From assembly GCF_037392515.1 (NCBI RefSeq), contig NC_090295.1:18554001-18618000 (forward strand): a DNA stretch of 64,000 bases. The letters are read 5' to 3'. Of the stretch, positions 14,160 to 26,531 are shown piece after piece. The stretch comes from Haliotis asinina. Lineage: Eukaryota; Mollusca; Gastropoda; Lepetellida; Haliotidae. The notes beneath the pieces were generated by a model, which worked only from the letters and a program-made list of their open reading frames with translations, was not told the origin of the DNA and did not search any database. Within the stretch, counting starts at the first letter, position 1, and every line of letters begins with the position of its first letter. A program made the position numbers and the translations under genes.

Positions 14160-14586
14160 GCAATACGTAGTGCAACGTGGATACATCAAACGCAATATAT
14201 TGCAATACGTAGTGCAACGTCGATACATCAAACGCAATATATTGCAATACGTAGTGCAACATGGATACATCAAACGCAATATATTGCAATACGTAGTGCA
14301 ACGTGGATACATCAAACGCAATATATTGCAATACGTAGTGCAACGTCGATACATCAAACGCAATATATCGCAATACGTAGTGCAACATGGATACATCAAA
14401 CGCAATATATCGCAATACGTAGTGCAACGTCGATACATCAAACGCAATATATTGCAATACGTAGTGCAACATGGATACATCAAACGCAATATATTGCAAT
14501 ACGTAGTGCAACATGGATACAGCAAACGCAATATATTGCAATACGTAGTGCAACATGGATACATCAAACGCAATATATTGCAATAC
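14160..14586. repeat. 42-bp minisatellite, ten units
   Basis: Ten head-to-tail 42-bp units (14160-14579) plus a 7-bp partial unit. Each contains GCAATACGTAGTGCAAC followed by a variable triplet block and GATACATCAAACGCAATATAT. The variable position reads GTGG, GTCG, ATGG, GTGG, GTCG, ATGG, GTCG, ATGG, ATGG, ATGG, which suggests an original three-unit higher-order period. Because 42 is a multiple of three and the unit lacks stops, long open frames appear on both strands (for example a 14-residue repeat containing QYVVQRGYIKRNIL). I treat these as by-products of the repeat, not genes. Confidence 0.9.
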
Positions 14587-15846
14587 AATTTACTTGCCAA
14601 TACACAGCCCTAGTCACGTGATAACATTATTCCCCTAGCATTATCAATGTGAGGTTTGGTTAAATAGCATATGACCTTAAATAATATCACATCACCTTAA
14701 TGCCATATATCTTCCTATGATGATGTATCAATTACTGTATGTCGGTATAAGAATCTACACCGAAAAACGCTGAATGCATTAAATCGTGATATGTTATTCA
14801 CGAACCTGTAGTCTATAATTAGCAGATGAACATCATGTGTTGACGGCGTCGGCCGGAGGTTTCAAATGAAATATTCATTTGCTTCAAATACTCAATACAC
14901 ATGATAAACACATGATGTTTATCGACATTATAAACAAAAAAGTAAACCAAAGGAATTTACTCTCTGCACCCGTTTACATCAAGCAGTGAAGTGTCATTAG
15001 CTGGCCGTTTCAGTTGGTTCCCATGGTAGTATCTGGAGTAGCTCAACATAAATTTGGATGACGTCACCATTGTTGATACACAACAAAACAATTGCTAGCG
15101 ATAATTCTACGTGTCAATACGCAGTGAATAGTCTTGTAGTTTCCTGGAATTTAATACCATTTGATCATGTTTATCAACCAATCAGATTACCTAACACAAT
15201 GACTTTTGCTTTACAATTATTCCTAAACTTAAGGATTGGCAATGGAATTATAGTTGCTTTTATCAGCTTGGCATATACTCAATTTATAGTTTAACAGTGA
15301 CATTCTATCGCAATAAACGAAAGGAATAGTGATTTAAATGTTGTCGACACTTGTGATAAACGAGACGGACTTAACTTAAATTTTCAGAGCTTAGCATTCA
15401 AGTACAAGAGTGCAACGGATATCAGCAGGTTTTACAATCAAACACAAAGTTGACAGTACTGATAAATAGCAGATGCCTTCCTTAACATATATGCAAAACC
15501 GACACTACCGACAAAACGCTGGGTTATGGAGTAAGTGTATTATGAATAGTATTATAATGCGTTGTAAACATTTTCTCAGTTATATCACACGTATACATGT
15601 CTTGTATAACATGCATACACGCAAACAATATCTACATGCCCTACTCATTGATAGCTCCAGAAATATATCAGTATTGACTCAAATGACGTTGACGTCATCA
15701 GACAGATCCTGGGAGCAAGGTGATACGCAAGGTGGAACTGTGTTGGAAGAAAAACTGAGGTAAAGAAGGTCTCACATGTTGTAAGTCCATGAGTCAGCAC
15801 ACGGACTCAACATAGAAAAACGGGGCGGACCAGAATTCGAAACCAT
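14587..15846. other. Intergenic, no gene seen
   Basis: AT-rich unique sequence. The longest frames (78 and 96 codons) have unremarkable composition and no recognisable motif. Confidence 0.5.
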
Positions 15847-16060
15847 GAGTGAGCGAGTGAGTTTAGTTTTAACCCGCACTCAGCAATATTCCAGCTATGT
15901 GACGGTGCTCTGTAAATAATCGAGTCTGGCCTAGACAGTTCTGTGATTAACAGCATGAGCATCCACCTGAGCAACTGGGAACCGATGACATGTGATGTGT
16001 TAACCAAGTCAGCGGGCCTGACTACCCGATCCCGTTAGTCGGAACTTACGGCCAGCATAT
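15847..16060 (+). repeat. SINE family A
   Basis: Reads GAGTGAGCGAGTGAGTTTAG, then ATTCCAGCTATGTGACGGTG, GTAAATAATCGAGTCTGGCC, GGGAACCGATGACATGTG and GACTACCCGATCCCGTTAGT. It is the most complete example of the family in the window. Confidence 0.8.
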
Positions 16061-17340
16061 AACTCGGGTATATTAATAAATGTGTTGACTACATTGCTAT
16101 GAGTACATATGGAGGTATCTGAAAGGAAATCTACCAACGTCGCCATTGCAAAGAGAAACACATATTACGTGTTTCTGGTATATTCTTAAATTGGCAACTG
16201 TACATCTTCATCAACATACGGTTTGAGCATCAGTCGCTGGGATGTCAGGCAATAACGTCTCAAAACGGGCCAGTAAATAGTTGTAAACCAACAGAATGAT
16301 CAGAATCCAACCTTGTCATTTAGCAGCCTCGGAAGACCTCCATGTGAACGTCGATTAGAATCTTTCAAGGCAATCCTGATGAATTCCTATCCTTAGAGAG
16401 GTAGTTATTATTGTTTAAGGGCTTTACACAAACATACAGAATAATGAATGTCCAAAAGAACTGAATGTTCCCATTTAAAAATTTCTTTTGCGAATGTCTC
16501 ACTAAAAGACGGCAAATTGGATCGTAATTGCGAAATGTTTGAACAGAAAGCGTAATTTCCTGCTTCAACCGAAAACAAGATTTTTAAATGATGTTTGAGA
16601 GACAGTAGTTATCCTAAAACTGTCGCTTGAATGAAAATGTTTATCCAATTAGCTCCTGGACTCAAAATGAGCATGAGAAACTGGCTGTCGTTAAATTAGA
16701 TTTAGTTACTTACGAAGTCAAATTTCGAGTTTAAGCTGTCAAATTTTGCTGGACAAAAAGGCTAATAACTACAAAGATACAAAGAATCCAGAGATTCGTT
16801 GACCAGTTCCTCCACTATTATGCTGTATTATGAATCTTGTCAAATGACACTTTGGCGAGAGAACAATAATATTTTAGATATTTCCGTTACATACTTTGAA
16901 AATGTTAATTATTTCTTTTTCTTGTCAAATTGTTTACGAGATACAAATGCTCAAAAAAAAAAAAAAACGAACAAAAAAACTGGAAACGAAGCGAAACTTA
17001 AAATTGAACTTACTACATGCAAATCTGAAAGCGTAAAAGGCATACGCGTATATATACGGATCATGAATCTTCACATTCACTGACCCGACAGCAGAACGAT
17101 ATCGCACCATCAGCAGTTCAACACAGATTTGCCTGACACGAAGCGTCTGGAATAATGTACGCGTTATAAGCTGATATGCCTATTTTCCCTAACGAATAAA
17201 TGAAGTTTCTTTTCTGGTGGTAGGTTTGTATTCCTGATCAGTAGGAAACATATGTGTTCAACTAAACGCAGTGAGATACCTGCATCTGAAAGATAGATAC
17301 ATTTACTGTTGGTTACTCAGTTTGTAAGTAATTCTTGTTG
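16061..17340. other. Intergenic, no gene seen
   Basis: Low-complexity AT-rich DNA with an A-run near 16952. A 94-codon lysine-rich frame at 16799-17083 lies on it but shows no domain features. Confidence 0.5.
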
Positions 17341-17530
17341 TTGATCATATGCTGAGAGAAACACATAAGGGATCACATGAAAGCACAAGTGTTCCTTTAC
17401 TTGTTTCCAAAATTTCTTCACAAACTTTCTGTCGCATAGCTCGTGAAGAAACCTGGAAACACGGGGAAAAATATAGGAACACTTGTGCTTTCATGTGATT
17501 CCTTGTGTGTGTCCCTCAGTGTATGATTAA
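17341..17530. repeat. About 190-bp near-palindrome
   Basis: The left arm (17341 to about 17419) contains GATCACATGAAAGCACAAGT and TTTCTTCAC. The right arm (about 17443-17530) carries their reverse complements, ACTTGTGCTTTCATGTGATT and GTGAAGAAA. Mismatches and small gaps are few, and the central loop is about 20 bp around TTTCTGTCGCATAGCT. It could be a palindromic MITE or a cruciform-prone site. The left edge of the 29.7-kb duplication unit (17394) lies inside the left arm. Confidence 0.85.
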
Positions 17531-19110
17531 TGTCCAAATGTTCAGAAATGAATGACAGTGTGCTGATTTTGCGAACCCTGATAACGGAATATTTTATACC
17601 CTATAGTTCACTCCAGAAAAAGATTTAACCACCCCCTTCGCTCTCTCGATTAAACTCACTAGATACTTTCCCTGAAATACGATGACAATATGCAGTGTGA
17701 ATATTTAACAGAGTGAAATGAATCAAATACATAACTTGGTAAAGTGAAGTATTGAAAAGTGAAGGGTCAGCTGAGTTTCGACTAGGATTATAATGGCTCC
17801 ACTACAAAGGATAAAATGACCCTTAAGGCAACCATCTTCACGTTTGACCTACACCTCACATGATCAGTAAAACAGTCGTCACTGGCGTTTTGTGCCTGTG
17901 GTGTTACAATTGGTGCAAACATTAACATGACCTCTGGATATATATCAGCTGGGCCGTTCTACGTCATTCCAGTAACCCACTGCCATTGGCAATGGAAGGA
18001 CAGGTCAAGGTTGGACACACTGACCATTCGTCATTCTGCAAAACAGTGAAAAACCTTTGATTTACAAACTATTTCAGAGTAGACTACAATCGTACATTAC
18101 AAAGGGTGAAAAGTAGGAATATAAGAATATAAATTTAAATTTATATACAGTATAATTATTTGTTTTCACTTTAGTATTTGGAAAATGTTTGTAGTATTTA
18201 TCATTTATTATGTACATTAACATGCTCAAGATGCTGAACGACCATGGCATTCAATGTGCAGAAAATGTTAGTGTTCCTTCTGGTTTCATGTTCATACATT
18301 TCAAATTTCCTTTTAGTTCTTAGCCTCGAACATTGAGTATTTGAACAAAAGGGCTAAGTAACATGTCCAAGGGAAGATATTACTGACGTTGCGGACAAAG
18401 CTACAGCCTGGTATGACTGTCACGTTTTCCAGAATCGTGCAACGATGGATCCATTGTAACGTCAAGTGCACAGATGTGCTGATTGAAGCCAGTTTTTTTT
18501 TGCTCCACATAAAGCTAAAACCATGCTCGCGATCACGTTCTGCAAATGCAAGAACTGCGATAAATAATGGATATCTAAGACGTCTTGAAAAGACACGCAT
18601 TGAACCTTTTGAAATCATGAACTGCAATCAACAACTCAGGCTTTTGAGATTGAAATAACACTTTTCTTTGAAATTACATAAACGTATTGGCAGAATGAGT
18701 CCCAGATCGTACACAGATCCTACAAAACTGTAATGACGTTCCCTCGGCTCCTTATATGGAGAACTCACTTCACCAATACTAACTGCCCTGACCTTTGGTG
18801 GGGATTGATTGTCCCCACATTTGCTCATGAATAAAGTCTCATTTCTTCTGTGGGTGGGGATCCAACATAGACCTATCCTCCAGATGCTCTGTCAGTTTGA
18901 CTGGGAGTGAAGCCCTTTCTTAATATCGCCCTCAATTAGGTTACTAACGAATTGCTGAACGCGGCGTAAAACTGTAATGACACAGCCATTGTTTTGATTA
19001 GCTCGAACCGATCCGGAATACTTATCCTGACAGAACAAAATCACCACATATTATGCATGAACATATGGATATGCGGTTTCAGTAATATTTTCATGAATGT
19101 CTTACATTGC
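17531..19110. other. Intergenic, no gene seen
   Basis: The stretch recurs almost unchanged in unit 2. Overlapping frames at 18313-18627 (minus) and 18389-18658 (plus) are preserved in both copies only because the copies are nearly identical. They show no domain features. Confidence 0.5.
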
Positions 19111-19112
19111 CT

Positions 19113-19265
19113 CTTTGAGTGAGCGCGTTTCATGACGATTTTAGTAATATTCCAGCAATATTACGGCGGGGGATACCAGAAATGGGCTCCACACACTGTA
19201 CCCATGTGGAGACCCTAGTCTACGGCGTGACGAGAGACGCTTAAACCACTCGGCTTCCCCACCGC
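19113..19265 (-). repeat. SINE family B (tRNA-like head), minus orientation
   Basis: Reading the minus strand gives GGGGCGGTGGGGAAGCCGAG, a tRNA-like A-box region, then GTCACGCCGTAGACTAGGG, GGTACAGTGTGTGGAGCCC and a GGAATATTACTAAAATCG tail. The family is most complete at 31829-31996. It has no coding content. Confidence 0.75.
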
Positions 19266-21634
19266 CCCAAAGCTCCTTGGAAATGCAACAGCAAAACATT
19301 TTTTTGGTAATACAATATCTGCTAAAAGCAATCAGGTGTATGATTTTCACTATTTTCATATAGTGCTGAAGCCTTCGAAATATGCACACGCATGATCTTC
19401 AATACATTCATCGGTATGGCCGAGATACATTGAGCACATACTTTCACATGTTGCGGTACAGGTTAACAAGGTGCCTTATTTGGTGCGGTGTGTTGTATTT
19501 CAGAATGGCGTTATCGTTGATTATTATATTGATTTTCTTTATGAAAGCGACAAAACCACTTCCAGTGACAAGACACATCTGTCCATTGCATTATACTGAC
19601 TATATCCAGAATATGTCCAATTATTTCAGATTTAAATAGTGATATACCAAATGTTCGCAAAAAGGTGAACGTATCCTCCTGATCAGAGGAACAGCAACAG
19701 TAGCCAAAATAAAGAAGTAAGACTGTCACCCCGTGTAAGCAATACTTTAATTTAGATAGCGAATGCTGAACCCTGTTCACAGAACTTTTTTGCACGTGAG
19801 TTTAAAGACTTTCCTTGAAACTTTCGCCGAACGATCTTGATTGATTGTACCGCAACAATTGTGAAATACACGGAGGCGTAATCCATACTCATCATTCTAA
19901 AGGTAAGATAATGATGAATATCGATTACTCCTCCGTGTATGTGTAAGACGAAACACACAGTAAACAGTAAACCGTTTTCCCAGAGGCAGCAAGACATATT
20001 CAGTTCATAAGGATAATACAGCAGCGTGCACGAGGAAGGATCACATGGAAGGTTCGCGAGGAAGGTTTAGCATCATCGCCTTCAGCAATTAAGTACAAGT
20101 TCGTGTCATAAAGCAATACTACTGACTTGGTTTTACTGACACGTGACATTTTCAAGAACGATGAAGTGGAATCAGATATCATGAAACCAGAATAGCCCAC
20201 CAACATAAATCATCGATTTAAAGCAAAACATCGTCAACGTGTCCTCAGTCTAGAGTGATATAAAATGTAATCTTCGGTTCAATAATGTTCAAATTGCTAA
20301 ATATCATGCATCAAGGAAATCAGATGTAATTTCACTTAAATGATCACTTTTATTGACTCATCTGAGAGCACACACAGTGTTGCCATCACAAACTGGAGAA
20401 GAAACAGTATTGACGGGACTGAAATTGCTGTTGACAGACCAAACTGTGACAGTGTTTGGACGAAGTGTCTGTTTCCCGTAAAACTGACAAGAATCCACAA
20501 ATAGATGTGTTTGAAGAGTACAGGTTTTCCCGAGCATGTATGTAAAGAATAATAACTGAGGTTGAAAGACAAAGGTTAGGAGTGAATGTGCAATGACAAT
20601 GCAAACCTAAGCCATTTCACGAAGCCCATCCACAAACTGCCAGTGGAACTACAGAAAATGCTTAGAACTACAGAAATATTGCCATAGTTCATGATATTCA
20701 ATGCTACTAATGGTGGCAAATGCTACTAATGGTGGAGACAATGCCTGCGAACCTGCGAATCTGACCAAAGGATAAAGGATGAACAAAAAGCTTAACTAAC
20801 GAAACTTCACGCACACCTCAGATTAAACGACGATGGCAAGCGGGAGAGGGCTTGCTTCGACCACACTCCCTTTTTATGCGGACTTAACATCCTTGCTATC
20901 GGCCTCCATTGTTGTCAAGAACGTTTAGCTGAGATTCAAAATCGGCTTTCAAGCAACTTGTAGAAATAATAAAGAACTGGTAGGTGTCTTGAGTAGTGAC
21001 TAAAAGCCCAACCACCCATGATTATGTTTAGATGATTGCATAAAATGATAGCGTAGCGATTGGCAAAGCAGGTGGGGTATACGGAAGTGTCCTGTCTTGT
21101 CTCGATATATTGCACTGTGAAGCGTTTCAAGTCGGATGGTCACCTCACATGTTTTGGGGGAAAGAAATCTTTAATCCTCGCAATCACACCAGAGCCTGTG
21201 TGCAGAACATCTGAATGAAACTGACGCATTGACATTATTGCACGGTTGACTGATGTGTTCCTAGAAAATTTATATCAACACGATGGATGACGAATCATGG
21301 GATGTCTAAGGCTGTTTGTAACAAAGATGATAGTGTACTAAAGTTATCAGCAGTGAAGTCTGTTCCCGACAGGCATAGGTCCTCTTTAAAGCTTCTAAAC
21401 TGTGATATCATGTCTGGTATGAAAACTAGTGTGAATATATAAGTCATTTATGTAAACTGAATTAGGAGGGATCATGTACTTTGAAGAGATTAGGTCGTAC
21501 GTTTTTTTTATAGTTCCTGCAAGCTAAGATGGTCATTACTCTTCTTACATTCAACAGTCAGTGACGACGGAGATTGAGGGTAAGGTAGATAAGGTATAAC
21601 GACCTTTAACATATACCATTACCTTCATGTAAAT

Positions 21635-21640
<6 letters not shown>
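19266..21640. other. Intergenic, no gene seen
   Basis: Contains a short direct repeat ATGCTACTAATGGTGG around 20701-20733. Frames of 64-94 codons occur on both strands without recognisable features. Confidence 0.5.
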
Positions 21641-21677
<37 letters not shown>

Positions 21678-21711
21678 ATGGGTGGGTTGGGGAGAGAGAG
21701 AGAGAGAGAGG
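21638..21711. repeat. (GT)n and (GA)n microsatellites
   Basis: A GT run ends at about 21676, and a GA run covers about 21692-21711. Both are a little shorter in the second duplication copy (about 51385-51450), as expected for replication slippage. Confidence 0.9.
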
Positions 21712-21760
21712 AGAAGAAAGAATTTTACATTGGGACCTACATTGCGATGAAATCTCAGGG

Positions 21761-21893
21761 GTTAGTTTTACGCCGCTTTTAACAATGTTCTAGCAATGCC
21801 ACGGCATGGGTCACATTGTACCCATGTGTGGAACTGAATCTGGGTCTTTGGTGTGACGAGTGATCGGGTTTACCACTGGGCTCCTCTACCACC
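21761..21893 (-). repeat. SINE family B fragment
   Basis: GTTAGTTTTACGCCGCTTTT, then a diverged middle with CACGGCATGGGTCACATTGT and a TTTACCACTGGGCTCCTCTA end. The order matches the family B consensus read on the minus strand. Confidence 0.65.
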
Positions 21894-22181
21894 CTAGAGT
21901 ACGTTTGAGAAATAATGCACATATATAAATATTGTAATAATGCCGAGTATTTAATATATACAAAACAATGTTATTGTGTAAAATGCGACCTAATAAGACA
22001 TTATAGAATATGAACTTAAATCCATCATTGGGTCCCTATTGGTTTATATTATGACAGTCTTGGAGCAATGACACAATGTCATGAATACTATTCATTCAGC
22101 GTGTTAAGAGAGAATAAATATAATTTTTTATGTTCATCAAGGACACATTTGTTGCCTTTTTGAACTTAGAATCTTACTCCT

Positions 22182-22955
22182 TTAGGTGATTTTCATTTTA
22201 CGACAATGTCCCAGCAATATCATCATTGGGGGACACCGGAAATGAGCTTGTTATGAGAGTGTATTTTCCGTAATTTGAGATGTTATTAATGCTGTAGTTA
22301 TGATTGGGTCACAATATAAAATGTTTTAGTGTTCGTTATAATGGGTCACATTTCATACGGAAAATTATTTAAGCGGTACGCCTCTAAGGCAGCACTTTGG
22401 GAGTTACCTCCCTTTTGAACATATGTAAACACAGGCGACGACATTGTTCTAGATCTCTCTACGGTGTTTGCGATGGCCGTAAGTCCTCGACCTTTCGGGA
22501 AATGACTGAATTTATATGAAAAGGCTAGTTGCCGTGTGGGGACATACATTCTCTGGAGTTTATACCATCAATATCCGCCAACGCCTGTTGTCAGACCGCT
22601 CGCCGTGTGACATTCTGCATAACTGTTTCTCTTTCACACTAAGACTTTGGTGAGTTTGCTATATTATATTTTGTGACCCATTGCCTTAGATTTTGTCTCA
22701 CTTGTATAGTACTTGAAATCAGTATTGTGAAATTGATTTGTGACCTTGTATAGCTTGCTCTTTACTAAAAATAATATTTGAATGTTTTAGACTTGTCTTT
22801 GTTCTGTTTTGCTGGTTCACAGGGTGTTTCAGACACCTTTTGTCTCGGCAAATCCTTAACCGTAACAAGCTTCACACACTGTACCCATTTAGGAAATCGA
22901 AACCGTGTCTACGGCGTGACGAGAGAACATTGTAAATACTAGGCTACCCCACGGC
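22182..22955 (-). repeat. SINE family B interrupted by a solo LTR
   Basis: The SINE starts near GGTGATTTTCATTTTACGAC and runs to GGAAATGAGCT (22248). It resumes at AGCTTCACACACTGTACCC (22868) and ends in CTAGGCTACCCCACGGCCCC. The LTR at 22249-22867 sits between, so the SINE was inserted first. Confidence 0.75.
22249..22867 (+). mobile_element. Solo LTR nested in a SINE
   Basis: Starts TGTTATGAGAG and ends AACCGTAACA (TG...CA). It is flanked by AGCT on both sides (22245-22248 and 22868-22871), a 4-bp target duplication. It is homologous over its length to the reverse complement of 11828-12486 and lacks internal retroelement genes. The second duplication copy carries it at 51991-52609. Confidence 0.8.
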
Positions 22956-23188
22956 CCCTCAGGAAAGATTACAGTATTTACTTTTCATATCATATCCAGT
23001 CCCTGTAACCACCAAGCATTAAAACAATAGAACAACGCACAGAACGGCTCATTCTGCACATACACATGACATGAGGTTTGCATGTTCAGCGAGTTTCACT
23101 ACCGATCCCGTTAGTAGTCTCCGACGACAAATATGAGTTGCTGAAAACAAAGTTTTACTTGGATTAATACGGTTTGGGAAACAAGTAA

Positions 23189-23699
23189 AAAGAAGCCTAT
23201 CAAATCAGGAAACAAGTAAAAAGAAGCCTATCAAATCAGTTTGAAGCTTCAGTCAAATTACTATAGTCATCAACATGAACAATTAAGGTATGTTACAACC
23301 TGTTTCAAAGGCAATCAAAAACTGTCAAAATGTAGGACTCAACGCAGAGCTTCAAATTAACAGCATTAACGAGCCTGCAGCTTGCAGTTTACGTGTCACA
23401 CACAGGTGACGGAAGTCACCTATACACACAGGGAGGTCTACACGAACATTAGCTTATATTCTCCGACGGAACTGGAAGTAATATGACTGTATCTATGCCT
23501 GCAGTTTATTTAATAAGTGTCCTCACGCTGACTAGAAGGAATCTGGGAGCTAATGTTATTTAATCACAAGATCAAACGCCTTGGGAATTGAGGGTTCACA
23601 ATTATCAACTTCAGACATAGCAAGAAATTGTCTTTTCTCAAACTACTAAATCAAGTGTAAAGCAAGAAATTGTCTTTTCTCAGACTACTATATCAAAGT
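23189..23699. repeat. Two short two-copy tandem duplications
   Basis: About 32 bp containing GGAAACAAGTAAAAAGAAGC is doubled at about 23175-23239. About 45 bp containing AGCAAGAAATTGTCTTTTCT is doubled at about 23615-23703. The rest of the interval is plain AT-rich DNA with no supportable gene. Confidence 0.75.
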
Positions 23700-24310
23700 G
23701 TAATACATATAACTGCGTCGCCAAAGATCTCTGGGGAATTCTTGTTTTCAGAGCAATTTGTTTGACCTTGTATATGTTACAGGAATTCAATTCTGCTGAG
23801 AAAAAAACCCAACAGTTGCTTTGTTCCTTTGAACCTGTCAAGGCGGAATACAGCATAGTGCATGTTAGTAACACAAACAGGCATGGAGTCAAGATATGAA
23901 AAAGTTTATTCAAATTTAGAACAACAACAGGAGACTCAACCCAAGGATGTTGGACAGAATGTCAGCGTCAATGCAATTTTGTTGACGTACTTGCTGGAAG
24001 TGTCATATCAAATCTGCACGGACTGAATTGTTCAAAGGCAGGCTCACTAAACGACGACTGCATCGTGTTTACGACCCTGCCTGGATAAAATCCGCTAGTC
24101 TGAAGACTTATGAGTCACTCACTAAAGTCACTCACTGAAGAATCAAAGTAATAACTTCCGTTTGCTGTTCAGAACTAGTCACTTCCCAAATATGCGGAGA
24201 GCGTGACGGAAAAAGACAATTATAAAGAAGTCCCCACATATTTAAGAACCTAAAGAACAAACCGCGATGATGCTTCAGCTCAGCTTAGATTCTGTTTAAT
24301 TCCGAAACTC

Positions 24311-26010
24311 CCTCAGTATCGTACGGAAGCGTATTAGGGCCACGGTGAAACATACTATCTCCTACGTAGGACTTACTATCTGCCACGTAGTACTCAATAT
24401 ATCCTTTTAAAGGTTCGGATTATGAAGTATGGTTATTAAATTGAGAAACGTTTGCTTATGCTGGACGTTAGATAGTAGAAATGCACATGAATGCATATTT
24501 ATGACGTGGACCTTGATCTAATTGCAGTTATGGGTATTCTCTCTCTCACTCACAGGTACATACACACACGCACTCGCAGGCACGCACACACACACACACA
24601 GGAGGGGGGCTGGGGGTGGGGGAGGCTTCTGATATGAAATTCTCGTTACGACACGTTCTCCGAAAGTTTTGCTTGTCTTCATATGAGGCTATGTTGAACC
24701 AGATATAACGCTCGTTTGCGGTTTGTTTTTTTCGTAGTTGTTTACAAGTTGACTTGACTCGGGTGGGAAAGTGTTGAATGCGGCGTAAAGAAATACGGAA
24801 TTAAAAAAGGCAAATGATTGTCATTATAGTTGTTTGTATAAGTATAAGGATATAAGTACGCATAGAATGCCACCGACAGACACGTCTGATTAAGACTAAT
24901 GTGCAACGACCTCTGAAATATCCAGCGCATAATAGAAAAAATGTAACGAAGTGCAACATGTAACAGTGAACTAACTGCAACGCGTAACAACAGGGCAGAC
25001 TGAACGCGAGGCAGTAAAGTACAACAGTCAGCCCAACATGAAAGTAATATGCAACAAGTATATTACCCATCCAAAGTCTAGACTCACTTACCCACTATAT
25101 ATGTTATGTATGTATACATGTTTACAACGAAGATGAATTTCTCCACCATCTTGGGGGAAACAACTGCAAACCTTATGCAGATTAATTTCACGAGAGGATG
25201 ATTCATCAAATTGCTGAAAAGCATGCGCAAATATCGTGCATGTGAACTGCTGCGTTTTGGTGTAAAGTTTTGATAAGAATTTGCCATTTTCACCGAGCTT
25301 AATCATCTGTTGGACGCATGACAATAATTTTGTCAACGTTACGAATTTGTTTTGCTATACATCAATTCATGAGTAAACACTACCATTTAACCTGTATGGA
25401 ATATTTTGCAAAATCTAGTTTAGAACAGTTGACTGAAGTATCCCGCTACACTTACATTAGTGAGTCTAAACGTTTGATGGGTATTATAGTTGAACACAGT
25501 GTAATGATGTAATGATGTGTGTAATGATGAAGTAAACACTAGACTCTTAGAGTAAATGAAACACATGATAGTGGACTCCAATGGTAAATATAACACATTG
25601 CTGTAGATTCTAAAAAGGTGACTGAAATAGTCACAAAGGAAATGGTTTCCGTGTCTGGGGGGACTAAGTTGACCATTTCAGATTAATGTATATTAATTAA
25701 CACTGATATATCGAGCATCTCCAAGAGAAAATACTAAGTCCTACGTAGGAGATAGTAAGTCCTACGAAGGAGATAGTAAGTCCTATGTATGTGATAGTAA
25801 GTCGTGCGTGGGAGATAGGTCCTACGTGGGAGATAGTAAATACTACGTAGGTGATAAGTCCTACGTAGGAGATAATATGTCCTATGGAGATGATAATAAG
25901 TCCTACGTAGGTGATAGTAAGTCATATGAAGGAGCTAGTATCTCCTACGTAGGAGATAATGAGACAAAAATATTTTCACCGTGGCCCTAATACGCTCCGT
26001 AGTATCGAGA
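24311..26010. mobile_element. Foldback-like DNA transposon with CTACGTAG repeats
   Basis: The left end (about 24311-24395) contains GCGTATTAGGGCCACGGTGA, then CTATCTCCTACGTAGGAC units. The right end (about 25733-26010) carries the inverse: a longer array of CCTACGTAGGAGATAGTA units, then TCACCGTGGCCCTAATACGC. Inverted ends that include tandem subrepeats are typical of foldback-type elements. The interior has a CA-rich block near 24575-24605 and no visible transposase. No target duplication could be defined. Confidence 0.65.
25733..25965. repeat. 21-bp minisatellite with palindromic CTACGTAG core
   Basis: About eleven units of roughly 21 bp (18 in some), each around TCCTACGTAGGAGATAGTAA. A 60-codon frame on the plus strand (repeating SYVGDSK) and one on the minus strand (repeating RRTYYLL) are by-products of the repeat. 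The second copy is at about 55515-55747. Confidence 0.85.
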
Positions 26011-26531
26011 TACATACGAGGCCTTACTTTTTGTACGCGGCACATTTGCGATGACAATTATACCACTGAAAATCGATCACAAGCACATGCCTTCAGGAAA
26101 TATATCTATGGGTTATAAAATTACAGTCTTATGTAAAATTTATTCTGAAAGAAATTCTCGCAATTCCAACTGGCTGAGTCATATTTTGTGCACATACTAT
26201 TTCCAAACCCTTCCACTGAAAGGTGCATAATTGCTAATGACTATTCACTGAGGATCAATATTCGATTAACCTAAAAATCAATGTGTATAACGTCGCATCT
26301 TACGACATGAAGATGATGTAGTTAAAAACACTTCCTTGTTTTGCTACGAAGCCCGTGTCAGTCTGACTTTCGCCGTCTGTTTGATTTCATTATCTTCTTG
26401 CGCAATACATGGCATATATATCACTGAACATCAAACGGGAGGGAAGTATTCGGAAGCGCATCAGATGCGAGAAAAACATGTTTGTTTTTCACTTCATGAA
26501 GGTTGTTGGCGTTTCAAAGGACGGCTGGTAA

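Noticed and set aside
13993..14613. Three long open frames (163-196 codons) on both strands over one region
   Set aside because: They are produced by a stop-free 42-bp tandem repeat whose length is a multiple of three. No independent coding signal exists.
18313..18658. Overlapping antisense frames of 104 and 89 codons, repeated exactly at 48059-48404
   Set aside because: Their repetition only reflects the near-identical duplication. Neither shows motifs.
25733..25965. Regular array resembling a CRISPR
   Set aside because: Units are contiguous without spacers, and the genome is eukaryotic. It is a minisatellite.
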